Below, piece after piece: positions 20,288 to 30,309 of a DNA stretch of 64,000 bases. Both the position numbers and the translations under genes were made by a program. Under the pieces are notes generated by a model that worked only from the letters and a program-made list of their open reading frames with translations, searched no databases and was not told the DNA's origin. This DNA is from Emiliania huxleyi CCMP1516 (Eukaryota > Haptophyta > Isochrysidales > Noelaerhabdaceae), in assembly GCF_000372725.1 (NCBI RefSeq), contig NW_005199314.1:1-64000 (forward strand), read 5' to 3'. The stretch's first letter is position 1. Each line of letters begins with the position of its first letter.

Positions 20288-21126
20288 CTACGCCCCGCCT
20301 CCACTGCGGTGGCAGCGCGCCACCACCTCCGGCGTCGCGCTCGCGGTGCGGTAGAATAGACGCATAACGGTCAGGGAGCTGCCGTTGACTGCAACGTTGT
20401 GGCTCCCGCTGACATCGACATAGATGCACGCGCCGACTGGACAAGCGCCGCCCAAGTCGGGGTTGTTCATCGAGCCCCAGCGGCCAGAGCGACCGCTGCG
20501 CCACCGCGCGTCACCATTGCCGCCGAGCTGCAGCGAGGAGCCGTCCTCGCACGCCCACTCCGACCCGACGAGCCGCTTGATGAGCGGCATCGTGCGCAGC
20601 TCCGTCGCGAAGCCGTTTGCGTGCCGCCCAAACCAGTCGAGCCTACGCGGAAAAAGAAACACGGCCGAGTCGCGCGAGGAAGAACAGCGCGCGTGCGAAG
20701 AAGAACAGCCTGCGGCGGCCGTAGACCGACTGCAGCGGCGGCTCGCTCGAGCCGGGGGCGGGCTGCCGGCGCGGCCACGCGGTGCCGAGCGCGCGCATCG
20801 CCTCGTTGAAGGCGCCGACGAGGAAGAAGGCGGCCTTGTTTGCGCCGGGCGGCGGGTCGGGCAGCGGGTACGGCGGCGGCTCTGCGGAGAAGTGGCGCTT
20901 GTCGAGGGAGAACTCGCCTGGGGTGAGTGGATGGGTGTGGTGAGGAGCGAGCTGGGAAAGAAGGGGGTGGGGTGGGGGGGGGGGCGCTTGTCGGGGGGCG
21001 GAGCTCGCCGATCGTCCACGGCTGGCAGGGGGTGCCGTCGAGGTAGTACTCAAACTGGTAGGTGTAGTGGAAGATCCAGTAGCGGAGAGGGAAGCCGTCC
21101 AGCTGCGGGGCGGAGGGTGTGTGTGT

Positions 21127-21157
<31 letters not shown>

Positions 21158-22612
21158 GGGAAGAAGGAATAAAAACTTTCCCTCCCCCCGGAAAAAAAAG
21201 GGCCCCCGTTTCCCCTTGAAACCCCGGAAAAACCTTTTTTTTCCAAGGAACCCCCTTTCCTTTTTTTACCAAAATTTTCACCTGGAGGGGGGGGGGAAAC
21301 TTGGGGGGAAACCCCTTTGGGGGGGGGGGGATCCAATATCCCCCCCTTTTGTTTACCCCACCGAGGGTGCGGTCGGCCTGAAGGCATCATCAATGCTGTC
21401 AGCCATCCCGACCAGCTCCTCCCAACCTCGACCGCACAGCCGAGGGTGTGGCGTGCGTGCCTGCGGGTCCGTCTTGAGCTTGACCGCCGTCTCGCTCCAC
21501 GGCCCTGCCACCTCCTCGAGGTCGGCCCTGTGGATGAGCACGGGCGACGGGCCGATCGACTGCACCTGCTTGTAGCCCGCCTCGCCGCCCGCCGGCCAGA
21601 CCCGCTTGATGAAGGGCGCGTGGGTCGGGTTGGGGCCCATGTAGCCGAAGAGGTACGCCATCGGCGAGCCGCGCTCGGCGCGGTTCGGGATGGGCTGCAG
21701 CAGCACGTGGTCCTAGGAAGTGTCTAGGAAGTGTCTAGGAAGTGTCTAGGTTCGGGAGGGGCTGCAGCAGCACGTGGTCCGTCTCTGCGACGAGGAGGTA
21801 CTCTTCCTGCAGCGCGGCGTACCGGGCCGACTTGAGGAAGTAAGTGACGCTGCGGGGCCGGTTGATGACGCGGTAGCCGTGGAAGCGAGAGATGTCGGCC
21901 GGCTCGTACCTGCCGCACAGCAGAGGCGTCAAGGCCCCGACGAGCGACGGGAGAGAAACATCCGCGGAGCCGCACTCGGGCGTGAAATGCGACGGTATCT
22001 CCGCCTCGAGCCCGTCCGGACGGCCGCCTAGGAAGGGGACCACGCAAGGCTCGGGAAGGCTCCGGCTCCCCCTCCCTCGAGCCCGGCCAACCGATGGCCT
22101 GGCGACGCGACCAGCCGCGTGAAGCCGGTCAGCTCGGTGCAGCGGCCCGCCGGGTCTGAGTCCCGCACGCGCTGCCAGTGGTGATACATGATGCGGCACT
22201 GCCATGACTGGTAGTTGTCCGCCGTGGCGGTCAGCACCACGTGGAACGGCTTGCGCGATGCGGGACACCCTTGCACTGCCACGCCGGAGATGTTGCGACC
22301 GCTGCTGCCGCCGCCACTGCTGCCGCCACTGCTGCTGCTGGCACCACCGCTGCTGCCGCCGCCACTGCTGCCGCCACTGCTGCTGCTGGCACCACCACTG
22401 ACGCCTCCGGCTTTGACCTTTGCCACGTCCGCACGACCAGCTGCTGCGTTTGTGGCGCGTGTGCGAGCAGCGATGAGCGCCAGAGTAGCTGCATCTGGTG
22501 CATGCGGAGAATTGTCGTGCAGATCCGCCTGCGGCATTGAGCGCGCCCATTGAAACAGCGGCACGCCTGCAAACGGGAGCAGCAGAAGACTGAGGTTCCT
22601 CTTCGACAGCAT
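20288..22612 (-). CDS. Hydroxyproline O-arabinosyltransferase (GT95, HPAT-like)
   Basis: Exons inferred: 22612-22099, 22027-21780, 21712-21461, one starting at 21377 that runs into bad sequence, 21102-21009, 20917-20710 and 20642-20288. MLSKRNLSLLLLPFAGVPLF is a signal anchor, as in Golgi type II glycosyltransferases; a Gly/Ser stem follows. Family landmarks in order: FHVVLTATADNYQSWQCRIM, GRPDGLEAEIP, VINRPRSVTYFLKSARY, EEYLLVAETDHVLLQP (metal-binding D-x-H-type motif), GPSPVLIHRADLEEVAGPW, YWIFHYTYQFEYYLDG and TIGEFSLDKRHF. The enzyme adds the first arabinose to hydroxyproline on secreted proteins. The last exon adds a domain (EWACEDGSSLQLGG ... GRWGSMNN) not in plant HPATs as I recall. About 35 residues (the WVxEMYxY region) are lost in 21141-21360. 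Confidence 0.88.
21117..21360. other. (GT)n microsatellite and probable low-quality sequence
   Basis: A (GT)n run (21117-21140) passes into G20 and then 220 bp made almost wholly of stretched homopolymers. This resembles decayed base-calling beyond a repeat, not biology. It lies where an HPAT exon must be, and the exon beginning at 21377 (ADRTLGG) loses sense on entering it. Confidence 0.8.
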
Positions 22613-22745
22613 CGGCGGACCGTCGGCCGAGAGTCGACGGCCGCGACCGAGAGGCCGAGTGTTGAGGTGGCGGCGCGAATGCCTTCCAGCCTTGGTTATT
22701 AGAAGAAAATACCCTATATGGTGCCGTGCGCCTGGTCTGCTTGGT

Positions 22746-22891
22746 GAGAAACTGCGGAGAGAGATAGGAAGTGGTAGACGCGCGAGGGTGGGCGACGGCT
22801 AGCACCACACTCCTCTCCTTAAATCCCTGTGTGGTGGCGGCGTGCCGTCCTCCCATCCCTCCCTTGGGGTGTCTGTTTTCTTTCTTTCTGG
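22746..22891 (+). repeat. Dispersed repeat family R2, copies 1 and 2
   Basis: About 145 bp containing CTGTGTGGTGGCGGCGTGCC and a TTTCTTTCTTT end. A second copy follows at once (22902-23048) and a third lies at 37508-37668, all in the same orientation. Non-coding. Confidence 0.85.
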
Positions 22892-22901
22892 TCTGCAGCG
22901 A

Positions 22902-23048
22902 GAATCGGCGAGGGACTGCGAAGAGAGATGGGAAGAGGCAGACGCCCAAGGGTGGGCGACGGATAGCGCACGACACCCCTCTTCTTAAAATCCCTGTGTG
23001 GTGGCGGCGTGCCGTCCTCCCATCCCTCCCATGTTTTCTTTCTTTTTT
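22902..23048 (+). repeat. Dispersed repeat family R2, tandem second copy
   Basis: Same unit as 22746-22891 with about 15 % differences, separated from it by about 10 bp. Confidence 0.85.
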
Positions 23049-23555
23049 GGGGGGTCTGTGAGAGGTTGAGGTGCGAGCCCTGGAGGCCCTGGGGATACTT
23101 CACACAAAAACACAACCCCCGACCCAAGACGCACAAGCACAGACAGTCGAGAAGGGAGAGACAGCAACGACAGTCAGAAGCCAGCGCTGAATGCCTTTTC
23201 ACGCGAAAAGAATTTTATCACAAACTCCTCTCGCACGACACTGGGCAGGGGGGGTGATGCACGCCCTGTGAGAGCGGGGCGGGGTGCGCACTGTGCCTCT
23301 GTGTTCGTGCGTCGCCCATCTCTCCTGGAGATGACTGCTCTTATCCTCGCGCTACCCAACGCGGCCACAAAGGATATCCACCTCGAGAACCTCGAGAGAG
23401 ATGACTGCTCTATTTATTTATTACACTGGGCAGGGACTGGCGCGCACTGGCACTAACACAGGTACACCAATCGCGCCCCCTCCTCGTATTATCGTCAAGT
23501 AGAGTTTGTTAGTAGTTTATGTAAATTGCGTGGGCCGTCGGGGGGGGGCGGTGTG
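23049..23555. other. Intergenic stretch
   Basis: No gene. Contains the string ACTGGCGCGCACTGGCACTA (about 23433-23452), which recurs at about 31803 and, inverted or diverged, near 27395 and 43955. It looks like a fragment of a dispersed element. Confidence 0.45.
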
Positions 23556-23921
23556 CAGTGCTCAAACTTTACCGGTATGGGAGTTTTTGGCTAATCAAAC
23601 CCAAGGCCTGCACTAATCAAAAAGTGGTACGGGATACCAGTTGCCTCACGGAAATCAAAGCGAGTCGGAGTGCCTTCTTGGTGGCAAAATCGGCAAAATC
23701 GGCAAAATACCGGGTATTTTGCGGGTATACCTGGAAAAACCCGGGTATACCCGGGTAAGACCCGCACTTTTGCATGGTTTCGCCCCCGGGACCACACCGA
23801 CAGCCGCTACAACTACTGAAAACCCCGCATACCACTTTCGCATACCACTATACCATACCACTCCAAAACTAATCAAAATATCGCCAAATACCAGTCTCAT
23901 ACCGGTAAAGTTTGAGCACTG
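23556..23921. mobile_element. Short non-autonomous hAT-like transposon (MITE), 366 bp, 8-bp TSD
   Basis: Perfect 24-bp terminal inverted repeats (23556-23579 and 23898-23921) begin CAGTGCTCAAAC, the C-A-G start typical of hAT elements. They are flanked by identical GCGGTGTG (23548-23555, 23922-23929). The interior has tandem GGCAAAATC units and ACCCGGGTA palindromes and no coding frame. Exact ends indicate recent insertion. Confidence 0.95.
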
Positions 23922-23958
23922 GCGGTGTGTATTCTCGTATTAGAGTTAAGGCGGGGAA

Positions 23959-24159
23959 ACACGGAACTAACCCTCGCGCCTCGGAGACCCGTGTTTACTT
24001 TGTGGCCCATTCCCCGCGAACGCGCACCTCCCCAGGGCTAGGGCTCTCTAGCCCGCAACCCGACCCCGATCATCCGACCCACTGGGGGGTGCGCTTCTTA
24101 GCTCCCCCCGCGGCCTTGGGTGTGAGTGCCTGAGGCTGCCAACCTCCAAGTGCTCCAAG
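23959..24159 (+). repeat. Dispersed repeat family R1, copy 2
   Basis: Second member of the family at 15541-15725, in the same orientation, starting ACACGGAACTAACCCTCG and ending TCCAAGTGCTCCAAG. Confidence 0.85.
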
Positions 24160-24240
24160 TTTGGCCGCGTTGGGTTAGCGCGGATTGGTGTGACGCGATC
24201 CACACAGGCGTGCCCCGGGTACTTTATAACACCAAGCCCC

Positions 24241-25698
24241 TCAGCAAGAGTGATCAATCAGCTCCACCCTGTCTAGAAAGAAACGGATCGGTTCCTCCTG
24301 GACCGCTGGTGCCGTCTCGGGCTTTGCCCACCACAAGCCCATTCTGCTCATCAGGCTCGGGCGCGGCTCTGACACCGCCGTCTCCTGGACGCGCCGCCTG
24401 TTCATGAGGGTGAATCCGCGCCACCCCTCAAAGGTAGGTCCAGGAGGTTGCACCGATTTCCAAATCGGGATGCACAGCGTGTACAGCCCCAGGTTTGCCT
24501 GGACGATGAGGTTGTTGCGGTCGAGCGGGTGGACTTGTGAGGCAATGTTGGAGCCCTTTCCTCCGCTCAGCTGGTACGACAACCCCTCTGGCAGCGGCTC
24601 GATGCAGCGCGAGAACCCAGCTCTGCAAGCGACCCCAGGCGAGCTGGCGGTCTTCCCCGACTCGTCAACCTGCGGGAGCTCGTACGTCTCCACAAAGAGC
24701 TCGATAAAGCCGCGGCGGAACCACGCCCCTACCCCCTTCATCCAAGTCCACACGCCCATGGCTGCGTTCACGACTGTCCCCGCGATCCGTGTGAAGATGG
24801 TGCGCGTCATACAGAAGGACCACATAGATGAACACTCCTCCGCATCTGTGTAGTAGTCGCCAGCGTCGCTTTCCATTGCTGCCTCCTCCTGAGTAGTGCC
24901 CATCAAAAAGACGTCGTCCTCGCAAGTCCCGTTCAAGGACGGCGGGATGTAGATGTCGACGAGAATGTTCCGGTACGCGCCTCCTCTCTCTGGTGGCATG
25001 ATGGGGTGTGTGCAGCCTGGCGCTTCGCAGGTCAGGCTGATTCCGCTCATGTACAAGAACTCCGCCTCGTATGACAGCGTGTTGGTCACACCGCACGGGT
25101 CCCTGTTCCGCCATGCACCTGTCGACTCTTTGTCGTTGATCGACTCGTAGTAGCCCCATCCGCTCTCGAGGTTCTTGTCCAGGATGGTGAATGACCTGCC
25201 CGTCAACGACCGCGCGGACGCCATCGCCGACCGCGCTGCCATCGTCTCGAGCGGCTTCGCCAGCTCAGCCGGAGGAGGCTCGAGGGCGCTGTAGCCAAAG
25301 AAGAGCTTGAGGGTGCGATCGGAGAGGCCGGCCGCCTGTCGGCCGTCGACACAGCCAGGCTTACTGCTGGGCTAAAGCGGCACCGGCAGGCCCTGCTCGC
25401 CTTGCCACACCGTGTCCCCTTCCCAGCCAATGCGAGGGGACCAAGTGTGCGACTCCTGGTTTATGAGACGGGGCGCATGAGCCCCGGGGCAAACTGGGGA
25501 TGGTGGACTGGCGGTGTTGCCAGGAAATCGGGGCTTGGGACCAGGCGCGCGCAGCGCAGGGGCTTGCACCTCGGCAAAGGGTGCAATGGCCGCGAACGGA
25601 GTTTTCTGCACCTTCTCGGCAACCGCGCCGGTTGTCAGCAGGGCATTTGTCAAGATGGCGATGGCAAAGAAGCGCAGGCGTGCAACAGACATGGTCAT
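24241..25698 (-). CDS. Secreted/membrane protein of unknown function
   Basis: Two parts in the same frame, interrupted by a stop near 25375. Exon 1 runs from ATG 25698 and begins with a signal peptide (RLRFFAIAILTNALLTTGA) followed by a Pro-rich region. Exon 2 (about 25368-24241) encodes DRTLKLFFGYSALEPP, then a Cys-containing domain (RNRDPCGVTNTLSYEAEFL, SLTCEAPGCTHPIM, VDIYIPPSLNGTCEDD). A hydrophobic helix around TIFTRIAGTVVNAAMGVWTW and a basic C-terminus follow. The exact intron was not resolved. The Cys pattern and signal peptide imply the secretory pathway. I do not recognise a family. Confidence 0.6.
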
Positions 25699-25962
25699 GG
25701 ATGGAATCGGGAGTAGTTTTCGATTAGTAATGAGTGCGGGCGTAAACAAAAGAACCTCTTGACGATGTTTGGTATCTCTTTAGTGCCGAGGAGGCGCTGG
25801 CGGATCTTCCAGCCCTTTTCGGCACCGCAGCGCGGTCCTACGGGCGATGCCGGCCCCCCCGATGGCCCAGCTGGCCAGGCCGGGTCGGCTGCATGTCCAG
25901 GCTGGCCGTGGGGGTCATTGTTGGGTCATTGTGTCTCGTTGGAACACGGTTTTTTGGCCGAC

Positions 25963-25992
25963 GGCAGAAGATCCTCTGGAGGATCTTCTGCC
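25963..25992. repeat. Perfect 14-bp palindrome
   Basis: GGCAGAAGATCCTC, a TG spacer, then its complement. A similar GAAGATCC/GGATCTTC pair occurs at 26641-26665. Confidence 0.8.
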
Positions 25993-26697
25993 GGGAACCA
26001 ATATCAGAGCTCTGAACGGCTGATCTGAGAGCCCCCCAGTACAGTAGGGATTGATTATGATCAGATCCATCACTCACTGGCCGGGGTTGAGCTCTTCTCG
26101 ACGATAAGCCGCGTGCAGCGTGCCTGAAGTTCAGCCCCGCACGACGCACAGACGTGCCGGAGAGTGGGCTGCTAGCGCTCTGCGGGCAGCAAATGTCGCG
26201 CTTCTGGGCCACCACGCCGGTAATATGACCTAACCCGGTCAGTCTGAGGCTGCAGCCATGATGGTTGCGCTCCTCCTGGTGTCGGTGGACCACTTTTCGG
26301 CTTGAGCTAGCGACGAGAATGATCAGCGTGAGGTGGACTCACGAGGGAGGCCGAGGGTCGCCATGTTGGGCACACAGGTGCCATCCAGGCAGAAGTATTG
26401 ACCAGACAATGAATACGGACAATATCCTTACAAAGAGAGCGATGCCTTCCCACCTGCTGACCGCTTCTGCGGTGGTCGCCACCAATGCAACGACGGCACT
26501 CGCCGGCCACGTTGCTGGCCAGCACCAACAATTCTGGGCGCCGGTCGGCCCGAGGCATTGCTAGGCCTGCTCAGGCCGTGCCACATGAGCACTGAATGGC
26601 CTCGCAGGCGGCTCATGGGGCCGGTGACGGCGCCCTGCGCCGAAGATCCTCGGGCGGATCTTCAGGCCGGCACTTAAGAGATAACTCACAGAAGGTT

Positions 26698-26752
26698 TGT
26701 TGTTCGCGAATCAAGACACAGAGCTCACACAGAATCACAGCGGGAGGAAAGC
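26698..26752 (+). repeat. Dispersed repeat R4
   Basis: About 50 bp, including AAGACACAGAGCTCACACAG, recurs in inverse orientation at 54633-54680, right at the edge of the 793-bp gap. The gap may therefore hide the rest of this repeat. Confidence 0.75.
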
Positions 26753-26847
26753 GGCGAGTCGCAATTCCTGAGGTCCTTGTGGCGGGCCACCCTGTCCAGA
26801 AAGGCATGGATGCCAATCTGGGGTCTCTCGACCGAGTCTATAATGGT

Positions 26848-26852
26848 ATTGC

Positions 26853-26898
<46 letters not shown>

Positions 26899-26952
26899 CA
26901 CGTGCGTGCGAGAGAGATTTTTAGCAATACCAAACAACTCTAACACTCACAC
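26848..26952. repeat. (TC)n foldback with GGTATTGCTAAA arms
   Basis: GGTATTGCTAAATCTCTC starts the left arm and GAGAGAGATTTTTAGCAATA closes the right, with a (TC)n run between. The right arm and the following 20 bp (to CACTCACAC) recur inverted at 37995-38037, so this is the end of a dispersed family. Confidence 0.75.
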
Positions 26953-27930
26953 GTAATTTGGGGCCTGGAGCCCTGTTCACGCGCGCGCGAGACGTGCAGA
27001 CAGGGTTGCCAGGTGAGAGCGAATGGCGCGGTTCACGCCTCGCACAACAGAGAGAGAGATGCGCTCTGCATGGTGGGACATAAAAGAGAGCGAGTACTTG
27101 GGCGAGTAGGCCGTGCGGTCGACGCTGCTCGCTGCCGCGCGCGACTTTGCGCGCGAGGCGTGACCAACCTCTGGCTCTGCTCCCGACCCGCGACCGACTC
27201 GAGAGGACACTTGTTTTTGTTGAAAAGTGTACGCCACACGAGGGGGGGGGAGAAGGACAGGGTCCCCACCTGCACGAGCAGGATCTTGGAAGGACGATCA
27301 GGGACACAGGGGAAAAAGAAAGAAAGAATCATTCAAACGATGGGATGGGAGGAGGACAAGGTCCCCACCTGCTCGAGCCTTCTTGGAAGGACGATGCGCG
27401 CCAGTCCCGTGCCCAGCGTTGTCCGACATTAAAAATCTTTTTTGCGGGCACAGCATCCGGGATGTGTACCACGAGCAAAGCTGCAGCCTTCGCTGGAGAG
27501 AGAGCTCGGATACAGAGCGAATAGTAAAGCCGCGGCATCTCACACCTACAGCGGAGGAAGCTTCGGTGGCAGACCCGAGCCCACAGCGCAAACGCAAACG
27601 AAGCTCAGCGTGAGCGCAGGACAGCCTCCGGCTCAGCTGCGCTCCTGCCACCGTGGCAACCGCACCGACGAAAACGAGAACAGCACGCGAACCAAGCTTG
27701 CGTCCGCACCCAGCGACTGTATGCTATAGGCGCGGCAGCGGTAGACGTCCGAGCTATTTGCGATATCGGCCATCTGTCCTGAGGGAGGGTATAGAGGATG
27801 TAGAGTGTAGAGCGCTGTAGAGCTGTAGAGATGTAGAGCGCTCTGGAGCGCTGTAGAGCTGTAGAGCTCTATCTACATCCGGCGTGGGACGAACCGCGAT
27901 CTAGGTGTACGAGCGCGTCGGACGGAGGGG

Positions 27931-28041
27931 CTTGGAGCACTTGGAGTGCAGTCGGCAACCTCACATCCAGGGCCGGGGAGCTAAGAAGCGCACCCAGCGA
28001 GCCGGATGATCGGCATCGGGCTACGGGCTAGAGAGCCCTGA
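27931..28041 (-). repeat. Dispersed repeat family R1, copy 3 (truncated)
   Basis: Inverted and shortened member of the family at 15541-15725; its end abuts repeat R3 at 28045. Confidence 0.8.
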
Positions 28042-28044
28042 CCC

Positions 28045-28225
28045 CTTGAGCACTTGAGCACCGGATAGGGTCGATTCCGCATGGTACGGGACCCCTCGAT
28101 CGTCTCGCCCACCCTCACTGGTGTGTTCATTGGGGGGGGTCATAACAAACACGGTACAGGATCGAGGTGCACGCTGCTGAGGGACCCCAGAGGGTAGATC
28201 GAGCAGTGTCGTCCCCCCTCTCCAT
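28045..28225 (+). repeat. Dispersed repeat family R3, copy 1
   Basis: Starts CTTGAGCACTTGAGCACCGG and includes CATGGTACGGGACCCCTCGA. A nearly identical copy lies at 59257-59418. Non-coding; the close match implies recent spread. Confidence 0.88.
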
Positions 28226-28404
28226 CATCTCAAAATACTGGTCGTAAGTGGCGCGGGTTCGCTGCTGCGGGGTCCCCGCTGTCGCCCGGGGTCGTGCGAG
28301 GGGTGGGCACGACCAGTAGGGACCCCCTCCCCCGGGCCCCGCTCTCAGTTGGGGCCTCCGCGGCCGAGTGGGAGATATTGGATGGGAAACGGGTCGATTT
28401 GCAA

Positions 28405-28935
28405 AGTGGGCCGGGCCGGCTCGGGCCCCTGCCGGGCCCGGCCCGCGCGCCCTGCCGGCCCGGCCCGCGCGCCCTGCCGGGCCCGGCTTGCCCCTCCCGG
28501 GCCCGGCCCGCGCGCTTTGCCGGGCCCGGCTTGCCACTCCAGGGCCGAAGCGCCCAAATCAGCAGGTCGAGGAGCGAGGCGGGCCCGGGCGCCCGGCGTG
28601 GAGAAAACAGTCCTGCCCGGGCCCGTCTGCGGCACATAGGCCGGCCGGATCACTCACAGCCGGGCCCGGACAGGCGGGTTTGCTGGGCCTGTTTTGCGCG
28701 AGGCGGGCCCGGCGAGGAGAAAACCGGCCCGGCAAACCGTCCTGCCCGGGCCCGTCTGCGGCACATAGGCCGGCCCGCTCACTCACAGCCGGGCCCGGAC
28801 AGGCGGGTTTGCCGGGCCTGTTTTGCGCGAGGCGGGCCCGGCGAGGAGAAAACCGGCCCGGCAAAAGCACGCTCGGCGGCCCGGGAGCGGCCACTTTTGA
28901 CCCGGCCGGGGCCCGCCGGTGCACCTGCCGGGCCC
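28405..28935. repeat. GGGCCCGG-rich minisatellite with 126-bp tandem units
   Basis: Irregular GCCGGGCCCGGCCCGCGCG units are followed by two nearly identical adjacent units of about 126 bp (28612-28738, 28739-28866). The frames through it give only Gly/Pro/Ala/Arg repeats and are not genes. Confidence 0.85.
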
Positions 28936-29253
28936 GCCCCACTTACGTCCGGGGCCCCAGTTATATCCGGCGGCTTCCTAATTTTTGGCAGATTTTTGGG
29001 CGGCTATCCAGCTCGTGGAGTGGCAAAGGACGCCCGATAAAAAGGACGCCCGCTTAGCGCTGCGCGCGGCCGGGCAAAAAGCAGGCCGAAAGAAAAACCT
29101 TTGGCGTGTGCTAGTGTGAGCCTGTGTGTGTGCCAGTCCGCGCCAGTCTGCGCCCTTGTCGTGCCAGTGTGCTGTGAGAGAGGCTTGTATCTTATAAGAA
29201 TTCTAGCGCTTCGCCGAGCCCGAAAAGCGCCCGCGAAGTCGGTTTTGGAAAAG

Positions 29254-30174
29254 ATGTCTGACACTGCCTCCGAGCGGCTGGCGGCCTTCGTCGCCGCGCA
29301 GCCGTCGACGCGTCGGATCGTGTGTGTCACTTCGGGAGGCACCACGGTCCCACTGGAGCGCAACACGGTGCGCTTCATCGACAACTTCTCCACTGGCAAC
29401 CGCGGGGCTGCTCTCGCCGAGCGCTTTCTCGCCGAGGGCTATGCTGTCATCTTTGTGCACCGCGCCGGCTCCGCCTTCCCGTTCGCCCGCCGCCTGCTGC
29501 CACCGGCCGTCTCGCCCGAGGAGTGGCTCCGCAGCCTCGGCGACGCCGCCGCGACTGCCGAGCGCGAGCGCGCCACCGCGACATTTTCGGCGTGTGCTCC
29601 GCGCCTCCTCGCACTGCCCTTCACGGCGGTGAGCGAGTATCTGGCGCTGCTGCGCGAGGCGAGCTGCGCGCTCGCGCCCGCTGGTGCTCGCGCCATGGTC
29701 TGCCTCGCCGCGGCTGTCAGCGACTTTTACGTGCCGGACGACGCGCTGCCGGAGCACAAGATCCAGTCGGCAGCCGGCGGCGGCGACACGGCGGCGGACG
29801 GCAGCCTGACGCTGCAGCTGCAGCCGGTGCCAAAGATGCTTGGCGCGATCAAGGGGCTCGGAGGCGGCGGCGGCGCGGCCTGGGCGCCGCGCGCCTTCGT
29901 CGTAAGCTTCAAGCTTGAGACGGACAGCGCGATCCTCCTCTCCAAGGCGGCGGGCGCGATTGCAAAGTACGGCGTCGACCTCGTGTGCGCCAACCTGCTG
30001 CAGACGTACAAGCGGGAGGTGACGGTGGTCACCGTGGCGGCCAGCGATGGCGACGCGCTCTCGACCACGCCGCTCTCGCTCGACGGCGCCGCCGACGGCG
30101 TCGAGATGGAGGAGCTGCTCGTGGGCGAGCTGGCGGCGAGGCACGCGAGGTGGGCGGGCGAGGGCGAGACCTGA
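29254..30174 (+). CDS. PPCS: Phosphopantothenoylcysteine synthetase
   Basis: 306 aa from ATG 29254, uninterrupted. It joins 4'-phosphopantothenate to cysteine, the second step of coenzyme A synthesis after pantothenate kinase. Family signatures: [20 protein letters not shown] and FSTGNRGA (nucleotide-binding N-terminal loop, about 25-54), [20 protein letters not shown] (about 150-170), and [18 protein letters not shown] followed by [11 protein letters not shown] (about 215-250). Length matches the eukaryotic stand-alone enzyme (about 300 aa), not the bacterial CoaBC fusion. The protein is probably cytosolic; no targeting peptide is evident. The upstream in-frame extension to 29101 lacks ATG and is not used. 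Confidence 0.95.
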   Translation: MSDTASERLAAFVAAQPSTRRIVCVTSGGTTVPLERNTVRFIDNFSTGNRGAALAERFLAEGYAVIFVHRAGSAFPFARRLLPPAVSPEEWLRSLGDAAATAERERATATFSACAPRLLALPFTAVSEYLALLREASCALAPAGARAMVCLAAAVSDFYVPDDALPEHKIQSAAGGGDTAADGSLTLQLQPVPKMLGAIKGLGGGGGAAWAPRAFVVSFKLETDSAILLSKAAGAIAKYGVDLVCANLLQTYKREVTVVTVAASDGDALSTTPLSLDGAADGVEMEELLVGELAARHARWAGEGET

Positions 30175-30309
30175 GAGACGGGGAGAGGTGTTGACGAGGA
30201 GAGGTGTGGCCCGCCGTTCTACAAATGGGCGACACGTGGGACCCAAAAAAATCCAACGCAAAAGCTCACCCGCGCGGCACCGGACGGAAGAAGGCGGCGG
30301 GGGGGGGAG

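Larger units (their letters stand above)
25699..27930. other. Repeat-rich intergenic stretch
   Basis: No gene supported. Holds a palindrome at 25963-25992, a related one at 26641-26665, a dispersed segment at 26698-26752, a (TC)n foldback at 26848-26935, two partial copies of an AGGTCCCCACCTGC-type unit (27260-27400) and a TAGAGC-rich patch at 27785-27880. Confidence 0.5.

Noticed and set aside
22204-22553. Plus-strand Ala/Cys/Leu-rich frames
   Set aside because: Antisense to the Gly/Ser stem repeat of the arabinosyltransferase.
28127-29057. Overlapping Gly/Pro/Arg-rich frames
   Set aside because: They come from the GGGCCCGG minisatellite and read equally well on both strands.
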